Of a stretch of DNA of 64,000 bases, positions 46,153 through 58,360 are shown one piece after another; position 1 is the stretch's first letter; each line of letters begins with the position of its first letter. The position numbers and the translations under genes are program-made. Source of the DNA: Guadua angustifolia (lineage: Eukaryota > Streptophyta > Magnoliopsida > Poales > Poaceae). Location of the stretch: NCBI GenBank assembly GCA_036346375.1, contig CM070500.1, positions 80,580,437-80,644,436 of the forward strand, read 5' to 3'. The notes under the pieces were generated by a model. It saw only the letters and a list, made by a program, of their open reading frames with translations, ran no database searches and was not told the DNA's origin.

Positions 46153-48283
46153 AATAATAATAATACACCTCCTATTTCCTGAAACATTCACGGCCTCACA
46201 ACGTTTTGAGCCGAGAGCCGGCCGACTCGGCTTAAATTTTTTTTTCGCGATTTGGTCCTTTTGTAAATTACGAATAGGTCTTTCGAGATTTTTTATGAGA
46301 GAGATTTTTCTCTCTAAATTCGCGTTCGAATCCCTCGTGCGCCGTTTTACGAAAAGAATCTCCGTTAAATTCAAATCGAGAACAAACCCTTTTCTAATTT
46401 TTAAGGATAGCAGACAGGTCCAAAAACGTAACATTCAGGTCCTTACTCTTTACGTCTAGGTCCTTTCTCCGTTTTTTTCGGGAAAAATATTTTTGTCACT
46501 AGAAATATGTGTGCAACTCTGTCTCTAGACTTTTTTTCCATCTCAATTTCTCATCTCGATCTCTAATATTTTTTAAAGTATGTATTTACTCCATGAACGT
46601 GTCGGTCTCTGATATTTTTTAAAACATGTATTATTACTCCGTGAACACGTAGAGTGTTAAGCTCGACAAAAGAAAGTTGTCATCTCTTATAATTTTTCGC
46701 CCTTTTCCCTCTAGACTTTTTCCTCACCTCGGTTTTCTAGCTCGGTCTTCAATATTTTCCAATAATACACCTCCTATTTCCTGAAACATTCACGGCCTCA
46801 CAACGTTTTGAGCCGAGCCGGCCGGCTCGGCTCAAATTTTTTTTTCGCGATTTGGTCCTTTTGTAAATTACGAATAGGTCCTTCGCGATTTTTTGTGAGA
46901 GGAAGATTTTTCCCTCTAAATTCGCGTTCGGGTCTCTCGTGTGCCGTTTTACGAAAAGAACCTCCCGTTAAATTCAAATCGCGAACAAGCCCTTTTTTAA
47001 TTTTTAAGGATAGCGGACAGGTCCAAAAACGTAACATTCAGGTCTTTACTCTTACGTCTAGGTCCTTTCTCCGTTTTTTTCGGGAAAAATATTTTTGTCA
47101 CTAGAAATATGTGTGTAGCTCTGCCTCTAGACTTTTTTTCCACCTCATTTTCCCATCTCGATCTCTAATATTTTTTAAAGCATGTATTATTACTCCACGA
47201 ACGCGTCGGTCTCTGATATTTTTTAAAACATGTATTATTACTCCGTGAACGCGTAGAGTGTTAAGCTCGACAAAAGAAAGTTGTCATCTCTAATAATTTT
47301 TCGCCCTTTTCCCTCTAGACTTTTTCCCCACCTCGGTTTTCTAGCTCGGTCTTCAATATTTTCTAAATAATTCGTCGAAAGAGATATTTCTACAGCTCTA
47401 TCTCTTTGCTTTTTTCCCGTTTTCGCTCATTATTTCGATGATTTAAAAATAAACGCGCCAAAAAAAAAATCAGACGGTAAACGACACGCGCGGCGTGTTA
47501 CGCCGCGAGTCTCTAATATTTTTTAAACCACGTCCTTTCTCCCTTTTCTCGGAAAAAAAAAGTTTTCGTCGTCAGAAATATTTGTGCAGCTCTATCTCTA
47601 AACTTTTTTCCCAGCTCAATTTCCCATCTCGATCTCTGATATTTTTTAAAACATGTATTATTACTCCGTGAACGCGTCAATCTCTAATATTTTTTTAAAC
47701 ATGTATTATTACTCCGCGAACACGTAGAGTGTTAAGCTCGACAAAAGAAGGTTTTCATCTCTAATAATTTTTCACCTTTTTCCCTCTAGACTTTTTTCTC
47801 GCCGCGTTTTTCCAGCTCGGCCTCCAATATTTACCAAATAATTCGTCGAAAGAGATATTTCTACAACTCTATCTCTCTATTTTTCCGCATTTCGACAATT
47901 TAAAAAATAAAACGCCGCCGAGAAAAAAAAATCCTACTTAAAAAAGACATTGCTGGCGTTTTACGCCATGAAGTTTTAATATTTTTAAAAACATATATTA
48001 TTACTCGGCGAACGCGTAGAGTATTAAACTCGACAAAAAGAAGGTTGATATCTCTAATAATTTTTCACCCTTTTCCCTCTAGACTTTTTCCCCGCCATGT
48101 TTTCCATTTCGGTCTCTAATATTTTCTAAATAATTCAATCGAAAGAGATATTTCTACAACTCTATCTCTATTTTTCCCGTTTCGCTCATTATTTCGACGA
48201 TTTAGAAAATTAAATGCCGCCGAAAAAAATATTTTTTCTTCTCAAAAACGACATGCGCGGCGTGTTATGCCGCGGAAAATTTC
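46153..48283. mobile_element. Tandem-repeat block with Helitron-like right end, inserted in duplicate 2
   Basis: Two direct copies of a 602 bp unit start at 46159 and 46761 (AATAATACACCTCCTATTTC). Partial, diverged copies of their second half follow. A second module (ATTCGTCGAAAGAGATATTT) recurs at about 47366, 47840 and 48133. The right end has a CGCGGC/GCCGCG hairpin, nine bases, then CTAG before a T, as in canonical Helitron 3' ends. No TC start or Rep/helicase gene is seen, so the class is tentative. Confidence 0.5.
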
Positions 48284-48472
48284 CTAGTTTAACAAATTCT
48301 ACGAGCAAAGTCAAGCACATTTTAGTTACAGTTGTCGACAAAATTTCAATCACACTTTCCATACAGCTAGGATATTATATGCGGATCGATCGCCATATTC
48401 TATGCAGATCGATAGCCATACGAGGATATTTTCAGGTATTGTTAAGACTAACAGCTTTGTCAAAATGTTCTA
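48284..48472 (+). pseudogene. Fragment of an EMF1/HAP8-like last exon (duplicate 2, right half)
   Basis: Continues the gene alignment from 57394 to about 57565: ACAAATTCTACGAGCAAAGT, AATTTCAATCACACTTTCC, GGATCGATCGCCATAT and GTCAAAATGTTCTAT. A GATCGAT-containing stretch of about 25 bp is repeated (48384 and 48409). It joins the left half exactly across the repeat block. Confidence 0.85.
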
Positions 48473-48501
48473 TTTAGATACATTAATTAAAAAGATTGTT
48501 A

Positions 48502-49095
48502 GAGCATCTCCAAAGAGTCTCTAAACCAGCCCTAAATCTTAAAATAGGGACTTTAGTAAAAATACAGATCCAAAGAGGGCCCTAATCCAGCCCCTAAATT
48601 TAGGAGGCCCTAAATTTGCTTCCTCATTTCCAATTCCTGGGAGCCTCTAAACCAAATTTCTAAAACTTAAAATAGGGAGTTAAGTGAAGGATGGCTCGCA
48701 TTAGTTCGGCCGCAATGAGCGTGTCTTTCTTTGGATGAGTTGCAATCTATTGCATCTGCATCTTCTTTGTTTAAAAATTTGAAAATTTTAAATTTAAATT
48801 TTAAATATCATGTTTTGAAAATTTTAAATTTAAATTTTAAATATCATGTTTTTAAATTGTAAATGTTAATATGCTTATGTTTTATGTATTACAAATATTT
48901 TTGATTGAATTTTAGTGGTGTCAAATGAAGATTATACATAGCGGATATGTCAAAATAGGAGAAAAAGTAAAATACGGGCTGAGATTTAAGGGATATTGCT
49001 GGACTTGTGCTCTGAAAACAAGGCCCCAAAAAATAAGGGGAGTCCCTAAATCCAAAATAGGGATCTTGTTTTAGAGGTCCTTGCTGAAGATGCTC
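48502..49095. mobile_element. PIF/Harbinger-type non-autonomous element
   Basis: 594 bp with terminal inverted repeats GAGCATCTCCAAAGAG and, at the other end, TTGCTGAAGATGCTC, plus extended inner similarity (TAAAATAGGGACT and AAAATAGGGATCTTG). It is flanked by TTA (48499-48501 and 49096-49098). A 52 bp-spaced direct duplication of TTTAAATTTAAATTTTAAAT lies in the middle. No transposase. Confidence 0.85.
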
Positions 49096-49098
49096 TTA

Positions 49099-49765
49099 GT
49101 TATCTTCGTAGCTCTGCGACACCCACTTTTTATATAACAAATGAGAAAAGATCCTCACACAATTCTAGAAATTTGCTTACGGCCGAATGGACCATTGTTG
49201 CAACAGGAAAAGGCATAACGTGAATTGTGATTTCATTGCTTTCGTGTGGACGTAGCGAAAGCGTCGGGGGCAGGCGTGCAAGCGGGGGGGAAGCCTGCCG
49301 TGTGCGCCTACCAATTCAAGGCCATCCCCACCGCCTAACGGTCGCCGTCACATGATGCCATCCGCCCAACCAACGCCTCTGATGGTGCCACGTCACCCGC
49401 CACTCGTATATTAAAACCCCCAATTCGGCCGCTGTCCGTCACACGTCGCCGTCCGCCGTAGTAAATGGGATGGTGGGCCCCACGTCAGGACACCGAGACC
49501 AGCCGGCCATTAAAGAATTCGTGTAGGAAATTAATAAAAGTAAACAAAAAAATGGGTATAAAGAGCGGGAAAGAGTAAATAATTCGCCCCGAAACAATCA
49601 AAACGCCTCCCAAGCTTTAATTCCCTTCGAAATTGCTGTGCCCTTTAAATAATGCCCCCTTTCCACTCTCACCTCTCTCCCCTTCCGGTCTCCTCCCCCA
49701 AACTCCCAACTCCTCACAGAATCGCAAGCAGATTTGCGCCGTGAGAGCGCATCGGCGCTGCATCC
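49099..49765 (+). promoter_or_regulatory. Upstream region and 5' UTR of the EMF1/HAP8-like gene
   Basis: About 670 bp without transposon similarity. Candidate TATA boxes are TATAAAG at 49557-49563 and TTTAAAT at 49644-49650. A pyrimidine-rich leader (CTCTCACCTCTCTCCCC and following) leads to the ATG at 49766. Which box is used cannot be told from sequence. Confidence 0.45.
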
Positions 49766-52700
49766 ATGGCGGCCCCCGCGTTCTCCATCAGGTCGGTGTG
49801 GAATCGTCACCTCGTCTTATCGATTGTTTGTTTGTTTGTTTGTTGTTGTTGTTGTTGTGTGCGTGTGTTTTGTTGTGTTCTCATCTGTCTGCGATTTTCT
49901 GTGAAGGGGGTACGCGGCGAGCATGAGGGGCGCGGCGGCGGCGGCGGGGCGGCGGCCGTTCTACATCGAGGATCTGCCGCCGATGGAGGTGCCGAGGTTC
50001 CGGTGGTGGGTCGACGAGCTGGCCTCCGCTGTGTCGGCGGCGGCGGAGGCACCGAGGAGGTCGTTGGTGAAGGCGAGGGCGCCAAAAAAGCGGTCCATCA
50101 CCGACCTCTTCGCTGCCTCGCCCCCCTTGGACGTGCCCCCGGCCGAGGTGGACGAGGACGAGGCGCTGTCTGCGATCATTAGACGGACCAAGGAGAAGAA
50201 GAGGAAACGGAGATTGGAGGCGGCGGCGGCGGCGGAGAGGGCCGGAGGGCGTGAAGCCGAGGGGAATTTCGCCACAAAGGTAAGTGGTCCAGCCCAGCCC
50301 AACCCAACCCAACTCTGCCCTGCCTGTCAATGCCATGATACCGTCTGGTCTTTTTCCAATGTTTTTTCCCCTGGTTTTAATTTTCGACAGAATTTCCTGA
50401 ACTTTTTTGACCTGTTTGGGATGGATGGCGTGATTGGTTCAGATTCTGATTGGATAGCTGGACAGTACCAGGATAGTTAGATGATGCGTACTTTAATTCC
50501 TAGCTCCATTAGATCGAAAAATCGAAAAAAAAGACATTTACTCCATCCATGTCGCATCAACCTATGAGGTGGTTTGTTGTTTTTAGTATTAGCGATTAAT
50601 TTGGTTGGTATTTGTTGATGCGTCTGATTATTCTGGGGGCCAATTAGTTGTTGCTTTATATGGGACCCGGCGAGGTGCAGGATATTTTATGTAAACATTG
50701 TGCGTACCGTGCCGAGCCCATTTGCCAATCTGAACAAGCACTAGTCCGTCTACAAGGATATGTGATCGATCCCGTCTGCGGGTACACGATGATTTGTTGG
50801 TCAAAACTAGCTGTACGGGCATTTGTGTGCTAGGTGTCAAAGCTAGATCGATCTATCATTGTGGTTTCTTTCGCATCATTACATTTGGTAGCTAGCTGTC
50901 GACTGTTTGCATGTATGTGTGGATATTGTTATTTCATGCTGAATTTGTTGGTTGTAATTAATCACCCTGTGTTCCGCGGATTCGGGGAATATTGATACGG
51001 ACGTGGAGCAGGCATTTACTTGATCGAGATCTTCTGCATTGTTCTCTCGGATACGGGATCTTCACCTTCTCTTACGTCATATTCAACTTCGGTCTAAAAA
51101 TTTTTCATCTGTGTGAATGTATGTACGTGTAACTGATGAGGAACTTTCTTAGTCCACCGTCAAACATACATGGGTACAGTGGATGATGGTGATAGTTCAG
51201 AAGATATATCGCTGTCAGCCTGTCACCGTATGTTCGATATGATGGCCTGCTGTTTGTACTCTTATAGGGAGTATTCCGATTAATATAGTTAGTTGATCGG
51301 ATGAATAGAATAGGATTTTAAGTTTATGTCCTGTGATAATAATTTACTATGGAGGTAATAATCGTAATATTGTCAGTCTCGTCTTATTGTTTCTCTTGCA
51401 AGTACATGTACACAAGAGATAAACCACATTATCGTGTGTTGCGGTCCTAGAAGATTTCACGATCCATGGAATCTGACACCTGATGGTTGCATTTGGAATT
51501 TGATTTTTAAAATGTTATATCACTTACATTATTTATGCTTTTACTAAAATAAGATGATGAATGTTAGACGCATTTAGTCACCAGCAATATTGTTAGGGAT
51601 TTCATCAATTGATTCTCCTTTATGAGCAGCATGATTGTGAAAATAGATAAGATTGTCTTGAATTAATAATATTTATAGTTAAGTGTAAGGATAATATTTC
51701 AGCATTGAAGCCCACCAACCAGCTTGCTAAGCCATAATGTTTTTTTTTTAGGAATCTATGTCATAATTTTCATTCAGTATGTAATTTCTTTCAGTTTATG
51801 TTCTTAGCTTAATGATCTTGATTCTTGGCGTTTATTTTTTCTCTTTCTTGCACATGTCTAAGTAAAAGAAATATAAATTAAACGCAAATTCAGTATTGTA
51901 TATATTGATTCACTGATGCTGGTTTACTCTTTGCTGAACACCTTAGTTGGCTAAAACTTGGCATGCTTACTCACTTGCCACCATAATTCATAAGCTAATT
52001 ATTGGTTGGTGCGTGATTAAGGGTGCCATCATCATCAGTATATAAGATGTTTGTTAGAAGGATGCGTTTTGCTTAATTAATACATTGAGGATGAAGACAT
52101 CATTATAACAACCATGTGATCTTTTTGAACCAACAGATCAACCTACATAACATGACGAGGGATGCATGCATATGTGCATTACATGAATACAGGGTTGCAT
52201 ATTGATATGCATCTGAAGGGGAGATGCATATCAACATTTTTTGTTCTATACTTTGATGGATGCTTTTAGCATATGTCTTGCATTCTTACAATGTACACTT
52301 GATTTTTCATCCTTAGGCTAGCACAGTAGCAAATGTGTAGCTAGCAGGGTTCCGAATTTCGCCGAAATTTCACTGAATTTGGCGAAATTCGGTCATTTCA
52401 GTGGGTTCCAAAATTGTTTTATCCCAATCACATTTCGTGGTTCATTTGAATTTTATCCAAAAATTCAAATCTTGGTCAAAATTTGTCAAAAAATCAAATT
52501 CTGGCGAATTTTTTTAAATAATTCAATTTTTTTGACAGCCATTTCATCTCAAAATTCCACCAAAATTACGAAATTTCCAAATTTCAGTAATTTCAGTGAG
52601 TGCCAAAAAAATGTGTAAACCAAAATGCGAAACCTTGGTAGCTAGCACTACTCATATTTTTCATTGATCCTATATTCCTATTTCATTTTTAGCAATGGTT

Positions 52701-55700
52701 TGTTTGATACGATATTATTATTATTATTATTTCAAATAGGAGTTCTTAGGACAGGGATATCCTTTTGTGTCATTGCTAGCAACATTCATATTACTCCTAA
52801 GTAGGGGTGAAAACGGGTCGGATATTGCTCTTCCCATATCCTAACCCCTATTTTTTCGGATTCGGAACTGGATACCGGCTAGCCGGATGCGGATGCGGAT
52901 TCGGGTTATTCGAGATACAAATACGGGATCGATATGTGACGGATTCGGGTCGAAAACGGATAAAGATATACGGATAATGCACGCATATATAGAGTAATAT
53001 ATATTGAATTAAAACTATACGAGTACATGACTATAGTAACAAATTATATGTCAATCAAACTCAACAAATGTTGTGGAAAGAATATACTACTTGAGGATCA
53101 ATAGAACTAACTAATTGTTAATATAAATGGGCTGACATGGAAAACAATGATGAAAATGGGCTGGGCTTTGCTGATATCCGAATATCCGATATGATATCCG
53201 ATGTATCCGAACAATGTTAAAAACACTAGGTGGTAGGCGGGCGGAGGCCCACTACCTAGCGCCTAGGCGGAAATCACAAAATGGCAGGCTGCAATGAAAC
53301 AAAAAAGTGAAAGACATACATAAAAGATGAAATATAGTCACAAAACATAGTCTCACACATAATATAGTCACAAAACTAAGTTCTACACATAATAAAGTCA
53401 CAAAACAAAGTCCAACACATAATTACTTAACAGCAATACAACTAAATTACAACATCAATTTTGGTTTTACGACCCAACAGTGAAACTCACTCCCTTTATT
53501 TCATCTGTTCTGCTGTTCATTGATTCATCCGATCAGATCATCTCCCATTCTCCCCCTCTCCTCGATATTTTTCTCTGGGCTCGGCTCATTCCACTGAGAA
53601 GTGCGGCAGAGGGAAGAGGTAGAGCTCACCTAAGATTGAGAAGTGCGGGAGGCTCGGGCACCGGCGCGGATGGAAGAGCTCGGCGCTGGCGGCGCGGGAG
53701 GCTCGGGCGCTGACACGGAAGGAAGAGCTCGGCGCTGGCGGCGCGAAGGCAAGGAAGACGAGCTTGGCGCTGGCGGCGCCGACGCGGAAGGTCGACCTCG
53801 CCTCGGCGGCGGCGGCGCCAAGGACGACTCGAGACATCGGCGCGGAGGATCTTGGACGTTAAGCGGCGGGAGGGGAGGAGTTCGGGCGCCGGTGGCGGGA
53901 AACACGATCTCTGGCGACCGAACCGAGGAGATCCGACGGAGGGGAGGATCGAGTCGACACTCGCACCCTCAGCCTGGTAACTAACCTTCACTCTCTTTCC
54001 CTACAACCCTCCCCCCAGATTCCTCTTATCCAACCTGACACCACCTAGCTCCGCGTTTTCTCCGCCCAGCATCGCTTTTCTCCGCCGAGCTCCGCCCGCA
54101 CCCGCCTAGCCGGTCGCCTAACGCCGCCGAGCGCCGCCTAGGCGGCCCCTCTGCCTAGAGCACGATTTCGTGCCTAGGCGAGGCGGAGGGCAGGCGCCCA
54201 GCGCCTAGGCGGCGCTTTTTCACGCCTTTTTGAACACTGTATCCGAATAGGAAAAATCCAGATATCCGGATCCCGTCCCGTATTTACTGGATATTGGATG
54301 CTCCTGATCCGATCCCGAATCCGGATTCAAGTATCCGGATCCAGTTCCGACCGGATCCGGTCCCAGGTCTGGCGGGAGATATTCAACCTGTTTTCATCCC
54401 TACTCCTAAGGAATATGTTTTTGACAGTTTTGGATTTTGATGGTCTCTCCAAGCTGCAAATTTGACTATTTGTTTCTCTTACAGTGTCACAAATTGGTTG
54501 TACATGCAGTATTCGAGTATCTGTGACTACAGTTGGAGGGGTACTTCTGTGTGCTCCTTTAACAGAAACTGCACAAATAATCCAAATTATTTTACAGTTT
54601 CATTAAAACTATGGTTCAATTATCTTCCATGCATGTTTTTCACTTTCTATTGTGTAATGTGTAAAAATAAGTTAGTATCAATTGAATTTGAGAATCGTGC
54701 AACTCTAATTATGAAAATTAGAATTTATATGCCATTGTTGTTTATTTTAATATTTAGAGTTGTTTGGCCATCCCATTCAGGGTTTGGGAAAGCGGCTCTA
54801 ACTGATTTGCAAAATCAGAACTTAGATGCAAATGTTATGTGTGAACTGGCGCACATATTTTCCTTAATTTTTCTATATGAATTGGTGATATATACTGCTT
54901 CATATATACCACACCAATTGAATTACACATATGTCTGATGCATTAATCCTATCAACTGAGTTACGCATATTTTTCATTGCTGTTTAAATGCTAGACATGA
55001 TCCCAGTTTTGCATATTATTTTCACAGTGTTGTTTGTTTTAGATTAAATCTAACAGTACATCATTACATAGAACAGTACATTTTTATATTAATGTATAAA
55101 ATAAGATGTTCACGATAGTATCTGGTCGGTCCATTTGGAGATTTTGCACTTTACATTTCATTGTTACGTCCCACAATTTGAGCTGTGAATGAAATAATCT
55201 TAGAGCTATTTGATCTCTACACCTAGAACATTAGTGTTTAAGCTTCACTTCTACCTCCACTAATGAACGTGTCCGTATCGACAAACATTCAACATCATAA
55301 TCGGTCTTGACATTTCTGACTTCTCCAACATGTAATAGAACCATGTCTATCAAACATTCCCATAATAAGTGTTAGAGCCACGTTAGACATCCATCACAGC
55401 TCCTATATATCTATATGTATCAGGAAGTGTTAGCCTATAAAGGATTTAAAGCTAGCTTTTTCCTTAACATTGATGATGATACGAGACTGACATGATCAAT
55501 TCGACATACCCATTAGCAATGAACTTTGTGAATTTTGCAGGGGGTGCAAATGCATGTTTCACCTAGCTGCAGTGTCAGCATCATTTGTGTATAATACGCA
55601 TGTGTTAGATTTCCATAATACTAAATAAAGGCACTAACAAATCAAGAACTAAATTGTGTTTTCTTAACAAACTTTAGTTTCTAGTGTGCATCAGAATATC

Positions 55701-58068
55701 TTTCACTTATTTTAAAATAACTGTGATCTTAAAAGGATTGATCAAATTATTATCCTCTACAATCTATATATTTGTTTTGAATTGTTAACAGAATTTCAAA
55801 TTATATATATTCGACCACGTTCCCTTCTATAATGTAACCCACTTTCCTGAAGATTTGTCAGGCAATACATGTGGTAATTGTTATGCGTGCTGTTCACTTT
55901 TGTTTTATATATTGCGTTCACAGTTATTTTTATCTCCTGGTATCCACTAGTATTGCTCAATTGTGCAGAAAGTACTTGAAAAGCCAAATTTGCCTGATGG
56001 ACTGGACACTCCTGAGGCGTCAAAGAAACCTGAAGGAGTACAACATCTCCAAACAGATAAGGAAAATATATCAGACGTTAAGAGAAGGAAGCATGGAAAG
56101 ACCGATAGTATACAGAAGAAGAAGAAAAAGAAGAGGACTGGTAAAGTAAAGTACATTGGGAGTAAAAACGATATCAAGGTGGGGAAACAACGAGACCTGA
56201 AAAAAATGCTCCCTTTGCACAGCATTCTGAAGAAGTATACAAGGCACACATCCGTCAAAATGGTCAAGGAGAAACATAGCAATTCAAAAGGCACGGAAGT
56301 CATAGAACTGTGCCGCAAATCGGTGAGGCGTGTCAAATTCTCAGAAGTGAATGATGTACTTGGCAGTAAGAAGCAAACCTGCAAGTTACCCCAACTGCAT
56401 AGTCTCCGCGAACTATTCTCCGATGCTATGGCTTCTTCATCATCATCCACGGACATGTCTAGTGAAGGGGACAAGTGCATAACTGTAGAAAGTAGCAGCT
56501 CTCATAGGCCTAAGGAAGCCTTCAAGACTAAAGAAGCAAATAACAATACAGAACATGAGGAGACTCCTGAGCTCAGTAACACAGATTTGTCTTCTTGTTT
56601 GATTGATCTGAATAAGGCACTGCCAGAATCTACTGATTTAAATTACCACCCGAATGATTCAAATTCAGAGGTGCCAAATCTTGAGCATATAAATAATGAA
56701 ACTTTAAATTCTTATGTACAAGTGCTTGATGGAAGAGAGAACCATAAAGATTTATCTTTTGATTCACGCGGACTGGAATGCCAACCACGTGCTACTGACT
56801 TGGAAAGTAGGAATTTAAGATCGGCAGGCACATTGTTACATGGTGAGGCGATGGAAGTTTCTGACACAAATATTGTTGGTCCTCCATTGAGCTCAAGAGA
56901 ACTTGCTGGAACTCATTGTGATTGTAGTGAAATTTCAGTAAAAGATACTATGACGAAGGGTATGTCCCCTTGTGCGCTGCCAGACTCTGCAGTTCAGGAC
57001 TCATTTCAGCAGCACAAGAATTGGTTCTCCACCAATCTGGATCACAGTGGCTCCCAGCTTTCTACTGGAGGGGAATTTCCTTCCTGTCGATGTCGAGAAT
57101 ATAATCTGTCCCGCAGCAAGAAGCTACATTTTCATTCTGAATTGAATGTGCAGCACGAGTGTAGTCCTGTTGCAGGTCAAACGGTTCGTTTGATGGGTAA
57201 AGATCTTGCAGTCTCCACAACCATAGGTGAATGTTCGGCTGAGACAGCACAAAAACATTCAGGAACTTCTACCAAGGACTATCTTACGGCACAGGTTTTC
57301 TTGGAATTGTCACGACAAGGCCAGCCTTTTCTCTCTCTACAAGCTCGAAGTTTCCCCAATGTATCGGTAAACTCTGCAAGTACAAGTCATGTTTCAGCAA
57401 AATCTGCAAGCATAGGTCAGGCACAGTTTGGATACAGAACTCCATGTAATTTCAGCCACCCTTTTCCTGCAGCTAATGTATTCTCTTTGGATCGATCACC
57501 ATATGAAGATAGGTTCAGGGATTGTTCAGACTCGCAGCCTCATCAAAATGTTCTATGGGGGTGTCCACCTCTTCCCAATCATGGCAGTGCAGCATTCCAT
57601 CAGAATTCCTTGCCTCCTTGGCATTATTACTCCGATCCTTCTCCTTTCGCTAGGAGAGATCCACTCTCAGCAACATTTTTACCTACAACCACACAACATG
57701 CGACATCTTCAGTTTCCAATCTGCCTCAGGCATATGGTGTACATTCAGCAAGCTCGTCAGTTCGCCCTCATAACCCTGCGAGCTTTACATTTAGCCATCC
57801 AGGCCGGATAGTTCAAGAAGCTTCTGACAGCAGAAGAGATGTAGCCCTTCCATCTAGAAATACGGACAATGGAAAAGGAAGATCTGTTCCTGACAACTCT
57901 AATGCTTCATCCAGTGGCCGGTATGTGCAAAGATCAGGCCCGGTGAAGCTCACTCCTGGGGCGAAGCATATCCTGATGCCAAGTGATAGCACAGGGGACG
58001 GCAGTTCTGTACCGGTGTATTCCTGTGTTTCCTTCGGAAGGAGCAGAAATGCTTCAGCGTCAGAATAA
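49766..58068 (+). CDS. EMF1/HAPLESS8-like plant nuclear protein (3 exons: 49766-49791, 49907-50279, 55969-58068)
   Basis: The spliced frame gives 832 residues. Exon 1 ends in AG/GTCGGT; exon 2 starts after GTGAAG and ends AAAG/GTAAGT; exon 3 follows TTGTGCAG. All frames join cleanly. Seen in order: FSIRGYAASMRG (6-17), LPPMEVPRFRWWVDEL (32-47), KKRSITDLFA (69-78), a basic NLS-like RRTKEKKRKRR (101-111), a six-lysine run (183-188), RVKFSEVNDVLG (254-265), an EAR-like LIDLNKAL (344-351), a serine-rich disordered middle, and SGPVKLTPGAKHILMPSDS near the C-terminus (789-807). The start motif, the FRWW block, DLN and the SGP...I.P tail recall EMBRYONIC FLOWER 1, a Polycomb-associated repressor, and the related HAPLESS8-type proteins. 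The CWPF of that start region is replaced by RRPF. A nuclear chromatin or transcription role is inferred. Which of the two families it belongs to is unsure, and small exons in the long intron could be missed. Confidence 0.75.
49792..49906 (+). other. Intron 1
   Basis: 115 bp, GT...AG, phase 2 (it splits an AGG codon). It contains TTTG and TTG simple repeats. Confidence 0.75.
52345..52637. mobile_element. hAT-type MITE in intron 2
   Basis: 293 bp. The terminal inverted repeats are CAGGGTTCCGAATTT and, reading in from the other end, CAAGGTTTCGCATTT. They are flanked by the perfect 8 bp duplication GTAGCTAG (52337-52344 and 52638-52645). The interior is rich in GAAATTTC-type motifs. Confidence 0.85.
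52802..54402. mobile_element. hAT-type non-autonomous element in intron 2 (outer)
   Basis: 1,601 bp from TAGGGGTGAAAACGGGTC to CCTGTTTTCATCCCTA, with the perfect 8 bp duplication CTCCTAAG (52794-52801 and 54403-54410). Without the nested element it is 573 bp, largely made of GGATTCGG/ATCCGGAT-type motifs. No transposase. Confidence 0.92.
53211..54238. mobile_element. hAT-type non-autonomous element nested in the outer hAT
   Basis: 1,028 bp from ACAATGTTAAAAACACT to TTTTTGAACACT, flanked by the perfect duplication GTATCCGA (53203-53210 and 54239-54246). Subterminal regions at both ends carry many GCCTAGGCGG-type palindromic motifs, typical binding-site clusters of plant hAT elements. The centre (53480-53990) is GC-rich and exon-like, with a repetitive Gly/Ala/Arg frame. 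It may be captured host DNA but no protein family is recognised. Confidence 0.9.
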
Positions 58069-58360
58069 ATGAGCTGAGCTGTATGAGTTCTAGGCCAAAT
58101 GTTGGAGCAATTTGCACCTGTTTTCTGAGCAGCTGCTGAGTAACTTGTTGAAGCTGTAGGTTGAAGGTATGGTTAATTTTTTTTTGTTTTAGCTTTTGCC
58201 ATTCCTTTTTTTTGTACGTGTGTGTGTTTTTTCAATATTCTCAGTTGCTTCACTGCAATTATTTTCGGTAAATTGTCTGTTCCTCTAGGATTAAGATAAT
58301 GTTTTTTTTTTCTTTTGTTGCTTTATACTATGAAGTAGCGTACATTTTGCTGAAAATGCG
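58064..58360 (+). terminator. 3' UTR and possible polyadenylation region of the gene
   Basis: AATAAA overlaps the stop codon (58064-58069). T-rich stretches follow at 58170-58230 and 58300-58320. The cleavage site cannot be placed by eye; plant signals are loose. Confidence 0.35.

Larger units (their letters stand above)
50280..55968 (+). other. Intron 2, 5.7 kb, with three hAT-type insertions
   Basis: The donor AAAG/GTAAGT and acceptor TTGTGCAG/A keep phase 0. About 1.9 kb is accounted for by the insertions at 52345-52637 and 52802-54402. The rest is AT-rich with no supported exon; the frame at 54462-54938 has no recognisable domain. In related genes short exons may separate the N-terminal block from the large last exon, so an RNA read is needed to confirm that nothing is skipped. 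Confidence 0.65.

Noticed and set aside
53586..53991. Arginine/serine/alanine-rich ORFs in the nested hAT element
   Set aside because: Several frames are open over the same GC-rich core and it is low in complexity. Kept only as possible captured sequence, not as a gene.
54462..54938. 158-codon plus-strand ORF inside intron 2
   Set aside because: AT-rich, no domain, not needed to keep the reading frame between exons 2 and 3, and no convincing splice sites around it.
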